The position numbers and the translations under genes were made by a program. DNA of 5,208 nt from Caulobacter sp. B11 (GTDB lineage: Bacteria; Pseudomonadota; Alphaproteobacteria; Caulobacterales; Caulobacteraceae). The stretch is from contig NZ_PEGG01000185.1 in the NCBI RefSeq assembly GCF_002737765.1, positions 1-5,208 on the forward strand, in the 5' to 3' direction. The notes below the pieces were generated by a model that made no database searches, was not told where the DNA came from, and was given only the letters and a program-made list of their open reading frames with translations. Positions 1-5,208 of this stretch are shown piece after piece. How positions within the stretch are numbered: the stretch's first letter is position 1; every line of letters starts with the position of its first letter.

Positions 1-796
1 CGCAGGGCGCTGCCCAGGGGCGTGCCATAGCGCTCGGCCTGGATCATGGCCGTGGTCACTGACTTGATGCCGGGGTGGGCGGTGCGGCGGGCCAGACCTC
101 ATAGGCCAGCCGGCGTTCGGGCAGGTAGGAGAGCTCGGCTGACAGCAGGCTCATCTCCTCGGCCAGTTCGATCGAGGAGGCCCCGACCTCGGCGCCGACC
201 TTCTGGATGGCCGCCTCGATCGACATGCCGCTCTCGACGCAGATCAGCAGGAGGTCCAGCGAGTCCGGGAAGGCGGCGACGATCGACTCGCGCCGTTTCT
301 GGGCGACGTTCTGGATATAGATGTTGGGCGCGTAATAGCCGATCGTCAGGCCCACCACGCAGGCGCTCAGCTTTTGCAGCGGCTGCAGGCCGAAGTCATT
401 GATCACGTACAGATAGAAGGCCGTGACCACCGCGAAGGCGAAGGGCAGCACGAAGCGAAAGAAATAGAAGGTCGAGACGGGCTTGGGCCCGCGGAAGCCG
501 GCCTGGGCCAGCTTGTCGACCACCTTGGGGTCCTCCAGAAGCCGCGATAGCTGCAGCCGGTCGACGACGTTCTTATAGACCCCGGCCTCGACGTGGCGAA
601 GACTGCCGCCCTTCTGGGCCATGGCCTCGCGCGAACGACGGCGCAGTTCCTCGCGACGGTTGGCCACGGACTTCAGGCGGCCCTCTAGGCTGGAGGTGCT
701 CATCATCGGCGCGGCCAGGGTGACGATGGTGAGGAACACCACGATGGCGATGAAGGCGCTGAGCAGGTTGCTGGGATTGGTGAGCGTCTCGATCAT
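1..796 (-). CDS. cpaH: CpaH/TadC, pilus inner-membrane platform protein (3' end cut by window, one frameshift)
   Basis: CpaH (TadC) is the second of two type II secretion F-like inner-membrane proteins that form the platform of Tad pili, pairing with CpaG and contacting the CpaF motor. Visible: an N-terminal membrane segment at about residues 10-30, a basic cytoplasmic stretch (about 38-100), two further hydrophobic segments (about 109-132 and 143-161), then the start of the T2SSF domain from about 174, with FPDSLDLLLICVESGMSIE at 176-194. The ATG at 796 lies 9 nt after the cpaG stop and has AGGGGG five bases upstream. The frame is intact through Glu233 (98-100), then one base is missing. In the next frame the family sequence resumes (GLARRTAHPGIKSVTTAMIQ) and stays open to position 1. 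About 265 residues are visible; TadC proteins are usually near 300-330, so the last few dozen residues lie outside. Family call is secure; whether the frameshift is real is not. Confidence 0.93.
97..98 (-). other. Probable single-base deletion in cpaH
   Basis: On the coding strand GAG is followed by GTCTGGCC, where GAG GGT CTG GCC would continue the TadC family sequence. One G is missing from what should be a longer G run. As written, the protein runs into about 13 unrelated residues and a TGA. Adding one base restores an open conserved frame to the window edge. A sequencing error is more likely than a true mutation. Confidence 0.85.
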
Positions 797-808
797 GGCC
801 GCCCCCTA
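797..808 (-). promoter_or_regulatory. cpaG-cpaH junction with Shine-Dalgarno for cpaH
   Basis: Coding-strand order is TAG (cpaG stop), GGGGCGGCC, then ATG of cpaH. The AGGGGG formed with the stop codon sits five bases before the ATG and is the clearest ribosome-binding site in the window. It supports this start and suggests cpaH is translated by ribosomes finishing cpaG. Confidence 0.6.
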
Positions 809-1783
809 GAACTTGAAATTGATCATCTTGCGCATCACGAAGATGCCGAGACTCATCCAGATCGCGCCGGCCAGCAGCATCAGGTGGCCGCGCGGATCGG
901 TGAACAGCGGCTGCATATAGGCCGGCGAGGTGACGGTGATCAGCACCACCACGCCCGGCGGCAGGCAACCGATGATGAAGGCCGAGGCGATGGCTTCGGC
1001 CGACAGGGCCTTGATCTTCTCGCCCATCAGCTTGCGGGCCCGCAGCACGGTCGACAGGTTGCCCAGGGCCTCGGCCAGGTTGCCGCCGGTCTTGGCCTGG
1101 ATCGACAGCACGATCGCGAAGAAGCGTAGCTCATTGGTCGGCATGCGCTCGTACATCCGTTCCAGGGCCTGATCGATCGGCATGCCCATGCCGACATTCT
1201 CGGTCAGGATGCGAAATTCGCCGGACAGGGGCTCGGGGCACTCCTTGCCGATGATCTTCAGGCAGTCATGCACGGGCAGGCCCGACTTGATGCCGCGAAC
1301 GATGATGTCGATGGCGTCGGAAAAGGCCTCGGTGAATTTCTTGGTCCGGCCCTTGGCCAGGAAGCCGACCACCCAGCGCGGCAGGCCGAAGCCGGCCGCG
1401 AAGGCGCCGCCCAGGGCGATCAGCGGCATCTGGCCCAAGGCCAGCAGGATAGCGGCGATGGTCAGGCCGATCGCGCCGCTGATGATCCAGAAGGTTCGAA
1501 CGCTCTCGCCCAGGCCGGCCGCCCGCAATCTGGCGGCGAGGCTCAGCGAGGCTTTCTTCTGCCGACGATCCTGCTCGCGCAGGGTGTTGAGGATCTGCTT
1601 GCGGCGCACTTCCGGCGTATTGGCCGCCGCCTTGGCCCGCACCGTGGCCTGGCGCTCGCCGCCGCCGACGATCAGCTGGGCGCGCTTGACGGTCTTGGCC
1701 TGGCCGCCGTCGCCGCTGGTGAAGGCGAAGCCGAGGCCGGCGATGGTGATGAAGCCCAGGATTCCGGCGAGAATGATCAGCAT
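806..1783 (-). CDS. cpaG: CpaG/TadB, pilus inner-membrane platform protein
   Basis: CpaG (TadB) is the partner platform protein of CpaH in the inner membrane, where it is thought to couple CpaF ATPase movement to Flp pilin addition and removal. The 325-residue product has a hydrophobic N-terminal segment (about 1-22), a basic, charged cytoplasmic region (about 28-95) that includes SLAARLRAAGL at 80-91, a hydrophobic pair (about 98-118 and 120-142), and a T2SSF domain from about 153 to 285. The domain carries FSDAIDIIVRGIKSGLPVHD at 154-173 and IQAKTGGNLAEALGNLS at 228-244. It ends with membrane segments near 264-287 and 301-319. Length is normal for TadB. The ATG at 1783 follows the cpaF TAG by one codon, with GGAA about eight bases upstream. 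No frame damage is seen. TadB is preferred to TadC because of the order after cpaF and the long basic N-terminal region. Confidence 0.94.
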   Translation of the reverse strand: MLIILAGILGFITIAGLGFAFTSGDGGQAKTVKRAQLIVGGGERQATVRAKAAANTPEVRRKQILNTLREQDRRQKKASLSLAARLRAAGLGESVRTFWIISGAIGLTIAAILLALGQMPLIALGGAFAAGFGLPRWVVGFLAKGRTKKFTEAFSDAIDIIVRGIKSGLPVHDCLKIIGKECPEPLSGEFRILTENVGMGMPIDQALERMYERMPTNELRFFAIVLSIQAKTGGNLAEALGNLSTVLRARKLMGEKIKALSAEAIASAFIIGCLPPGVVVLITVTSPAYMQPLFTDPRGHLMLLAGAIWMSLGIFVMRKMINFKF

Positions 1784-1786
1784 CGG

Positions 1787-3304
<1,518 letters not shown>

Positions 3305-3310
3305 GTCCTA
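3305..3310 (-). other. cpaE-cpaF junction, 3-nt spacer
   Basis: Coding strand reads TAG GAC ATG, so cpaF starts one codon after cpaE ends, in the same frame. The lysine codons closing cpaE (AAGAAGAAG) supply a purine-rich tract that may serve as a weak ribosome-binding site. Confidence 0.65.
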
Positions 3311-4863
3311 CTTCTTCTTGAAAAGGCTGGAGAAGACCGAACTCTTCTGGGCGGGCGGGGCCTCGCGGCGGCTGATGAGGCGCGCCAGGTGGTCTATGCC
3401 CTCGGCGGCCTTGGACTTCGGCGCGACCTCGGCGACCATCTGGCCGTTATTGGCCGCCTGACCGAAGGGTTTGGGGTCGAACGGCAGGACGAGCGACGGC
3501 GTCAGGCCCAGGGCCTCGCCGAAGTCCTTGACCGGAATTTCGGGCCGGCCGGGCACGCCGACCTGGTTGATCACCAGCCGGGGCGGAATGTCGTTGGGTC
3601 GCGCCTGACGGACCAGGTCGATGATGTTCTTGGCGTTGCGCAGGCTGGCCAGATCGGGGTCGCCACCACCACCAGGTCGTCGGAGCTGATCAGGACCTTG
3701 CGCGTCCAGGCGCTCCAGCTGTGGGGCAGGTCCAGCACGACGAAGGGCGCCGCGCCGCGGATCTTCTGGGTGACCTCCTCGAAGGCCTCCGAGGCGATGT
3801 CGTAGTCCTGCTCCAGGCTGGCGGGCGCGGCGAACAGCGACAGGCGGTCGCCGCAGCGCACCATCATGCGGTCCATCAGCACCGGGTCCAGCCGGTCGGG
3901 CTGGCTGAGGGCGTCCAGAACGCCCTGCAGGGGGTCCTGGTTGAAGTCGAGCCCGGCGGTGCCGAACGGCAGGTCCAGGTCGACCATGATCGTCGCCGCC
4001 TGCACCCGCTCGGCCAGGGACCAGGCGAAATTGTGGGCCAGGGTCGAGGCGCCGACCCCGCCCTTGGCCCCGACAAAGGCCACCTGGCGCCCGACGAAGG
4101 GCGCCGAGGGGTCGGCATACAGGGCCGAGACGGCGCGGATGATCTGCAGGGGGCCGCTGGGCTGGGTGATGTATTCGCTGACCCCGCGCCGCATCAGTTC
4201 GCGATAGAGGGCGATGTCGTTGGTCTGGCCGATGACCACGACCTTGGTGCCGGGGTCGCAGACCTGGGCCAGGCCGTCGAGCATGGCCAGCAGGCGCGGG
4301 GCGCCTTCCAGGCACTCGACCAACACCAGCGAGGGCGTCGGCTGGTTCTGGTAGAAGTCGACGGCGGCCTCGAGCCCACCGGGCCGGGCCGTGGTCGAGG
4401 CGCGCGCCATCCGCCGGTCGGCCGCGGCCTGCTCGACCAGGGCCATGGTCTCGGGGCGCACGCAGTAGGCGTGGATGGTGATCCGCGGCACAGCGGTCTC
4501 GCCCATCTCCGCGCCGGCGCCGGCCAGCACTTCGGAGATCAGTTCAGGCGTCGACATCGGTGGCGGGGCGGCGTGAGCGGCCTGGGCGACGGGAGCGGGC
4601 GGCGCGACCGGGGCCGGAGCCAGCAGGGTGTCGGCGATTGGCGCGCGCGACTGGCGCTGCGCGGCGCCGGTAGGTTGGGACGGCAGGTCGATGAAGGCGG
4701 TCGGGGCTTCTGGGGTTGGCCGGGCCGGCGGGAAATCGGCGAACGGGTCGTCGAGGGCCCGGCGCCGCCGAGCGCCAGGGATCGGAGCCCGGCGCGGTGA
4801 AATCGTCGCTGGCGTCGAAGCCCAGGTCAAAGGGGTCGTGTTCGGGGGTCCGCGCGAGGCCAT
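3308..4863 (-). CDS. cpaE: CpaE/TadZ, receiver-like and MinD-type pilus localization protein (three frame breaks)
   Basis: CpaE (TadZ) is a cytoplasmic ParA/MinD-superfamily protein needed for Tad pili; in Caulobacter it sits at the pole and helps position the machine. With three single-base corrections it has 518 residues, the normal length. Order: a Pro/Ala-rich acidic leader (1 to about 120), an atypical receiver-like domain (about 126-250) whose usual phospho-Asp strand reads LVLVECLEG, and a MinD-like ATPase domain (about 258-500). Landmarks are the deviant P-loop GAKGGVGAST at 265-274 (signature Lys267 present, second Lys replaced by Ala272), VDLDLPFG at 294-301, and VLDLP at 376-380. 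It ends in VFSSLFKKK. As written, reading from the ATG at 4863 has the wrong frame for about residues 7-35, then stops at 3571 after 27 wrong residues, leaving 430. The start overlaps the probable cpaD stop as TGATG, with AAGGCGA upstream. Confidence 0.94.
3655..3659 (-). other. Probable single-base deletion in cpaE
   Basis: The coding strand GCGACCCCGATCTGG gives ATPIW, but the family sequence needs ATPDLASLRN, which appears one frame over. One base is missing at the CCCC/G run. From here to the TAG at 3308 the second frame encodes the last 115 residues of CpaE without interruption, including VINQVGVPGRPEI. Confidence 0.9.
4758..4760 (-). other. Probable single-base insertion in cpaE
   Basis: Between the codons for WRSAAP and ALDDPFADF the coding strand has GGG where GG would join the frames. 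The extra base ends the shifted stretch that begins at 4844-4848. Its effect cancels the deletion there. Confidence 0.75.
4844..4848 (-). other. Probable single-base deletion in cpaE N-terminus
   Basis: After MASRG the coding strand has a run of five C; six would give MASRGPPEHDPFDLGF. The 29 codons read in that corrected frame have G or C at 25 third positions against 20 as written. They also give an acidic Asp/Phe-rich stretch like that just downstream (DDPFADF), instead of Thr/Pro/Arg-rich sequence. Confidence 0.75.
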
Positions 4864-5208
4864 CAGTTTGATCGCCTTGGAGATGGCGCCGGTGGCCTGA
4901 TCGTCCTTGGCCGACGAGGTCACCTCGCCGCGACGATACTTACCGAACACGGTGTCGCGCCGCGCGCGGCGTCGATGGGGGCTTGGTCGCGGGGGCCGCA
5001 GCAGGTCCTCGGGATTGGCGACCTGGGCGGCCATGTTGGCGGTGACGGCCAGCCGAAATTGGCGAACGGGTATTGTCCCGGGTGGCGGTGAGATTTTCCC
5101 AGGTCTGGCCGCATTGCGGGATCTGGGCCGTGTGGCGCAGGAACCCCACCTTGAGCGGGGCGTCGGGCTCGGCGGCGGCGTCATAGCCGACGATCCGCAC
5201 CGCCGAAA
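4863..5208 (-). CDS. cpaD: CpaD, Tad pilus assembly lipoprotein, C-terminal part (several frame breaks)
   Basis: CpaD-family proteins are alphaproteobacterial Tad lipoproteins thought to work in the periplasm or at the outer membrane with the CpaC secretin. Only the C-terminal 114 residues lie here; the lipobox end is outside. The family pattern is clear once frames are joined: CGQTW at 32-36 of the visible part, DNTPFANFGCAVTANMAAQV at 44-63, NPEDLLRPRD at 65-74, then DTVFGKYRRGEVTSSAKDDQ at 85-104. No single frame holds all of this. The pieces sit in three frames, joined by about five one-base changes near 5068-5070, 5049-5050, 4991-4995, 4959-4966 and 4867-4869. The last would turn ATCAAACTGATG into ATC AAC TGA TG, ending cpaD at 4863 inside the cpaE ATG. 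The corrected bases add up to exactly 114 codons plus stop. Recognition of CpaD is firm; the exact end is inferred. Confidence 0.87.
4867..5070 (-). other. Cluster of about five frame breaks in cpaD
   Basis: Inferred changes on the coding strand are: a missing C in ACCC(C)GTTCGCC at 5068-5070; a missing C inside a conserved Cys codon at 5049-5050 (GGCTG/GCCGTC); an extra C in CGGCCCCCGCG at 4991-4995; a missing base in the GCGCGCGGCGCG stretch at 4959-4966; and an extra A in ATCAAACTGA at 4867-4869. Each joins conserved CpaD sequence across frames. Positions inside the GC repeat are approximate. The last two are less certain than the first three. Confidence 0.7.

Noticed and set aside
261..1764. 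GANTC sites (261-265, 285-289, 1760-1764), the CcrM methylation motif of Caulobacter relatives
   Set aside because: All lie inside coding sequence without promoter context, and such sites are expected by chance.
3721..4800. Second long plus-strand open frame opposite cpaE
   Set aside because: Same cause: an antisense shadow of a GC-rich gene, low-complexity Gly/Arg/Gln/His-rich, overlapping the conserved receiver-like and ATPase domains of CpaE.
4951..4970. Alternating GC stretch that could form a hairpin
   Set aside because: It lies inside cpaD coding sequence, has no following T tract, and is part of the low-quality patch, so it is not a credible terminator.
3571..5184. Single 537-residue fused CpaD-CpaE protein
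   Set aside because: The continuous frame exists only because of the frame breaks. Its first part mixes CpaD sequence with nonsense, and its end lacks the last 115 residues of CpaE. Two separate genes with a TGATG overlap fit better.

Overview
The window is a slice of a Tad/Flp (Cpa) type IVc pilus assembly operon, entirely on the minus strand. In transcription order, from high to low coordinates, it holds the 3' part of cpaD, then cpaE (tadZ), cpaF (tadA), cpaG (tadB) and the 5' part of cpaH (tadC). High GC, strong G/C preference at third codon positions and the Caulobacter-type order cpaD-E-F-G-H point to an alphaproteobacterium of the Caulobacteraceae (Caulobacter or Phenylobacterium-like). 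This placement is from recognition of the proteins, not from a database search. cpaD and cpaH both run off the window.

Layout: 5208-4863 is the end of cpaD, the pilus-associated lipoprotein. 4863-3308 is cpaE, a receiver-like plus MinD/ParA-type polar localization protein. 3304-1787 is cpaF, the secretion/pilus motor ATPase. 1783-806 is cpaG and 796-1 is cpaH, the two inner-membrane platform proteins. Spacers are 3, 3 and 9 nt, and cpaD and cpaE probably overlap as TGATG, so the genes look translationally coupled. No promoter, terminator, RNA gene, repeat or mobile element is visible, and no stretch of 300 bases lacks a gene.

How they work together (family knowledge): CpaE marks the cell pole and helps place the machine. 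CpaF hydrolyses ATP at the cytoplasmic face. CpaG and CpaH form the membrane platform that the motor acts on to add or remove Flp pilin subunits. CpaD is thought to assist the outer-membrane secretin part of the machine.

The main peculiarity is sequence integrity. cpaF and cpaG are clean, but cpaD, cpaE and cpaH carry about nine single-base frame breaks, mostly in short G/C runs, with seven or more crowded between 4758 and 5070. Protein conservation continues across every break in another frame, so I read them as sequencing or assembly errors rather than gene decay. Corrected, cpaE encodes 518 residues and the visible part of cpaD 114. I found no sign of an undescribed system. The points most worth a look are the missing P-loop lysine and the amphipathic basic tail of CpaE, and the run of in-frame TAG junctions.
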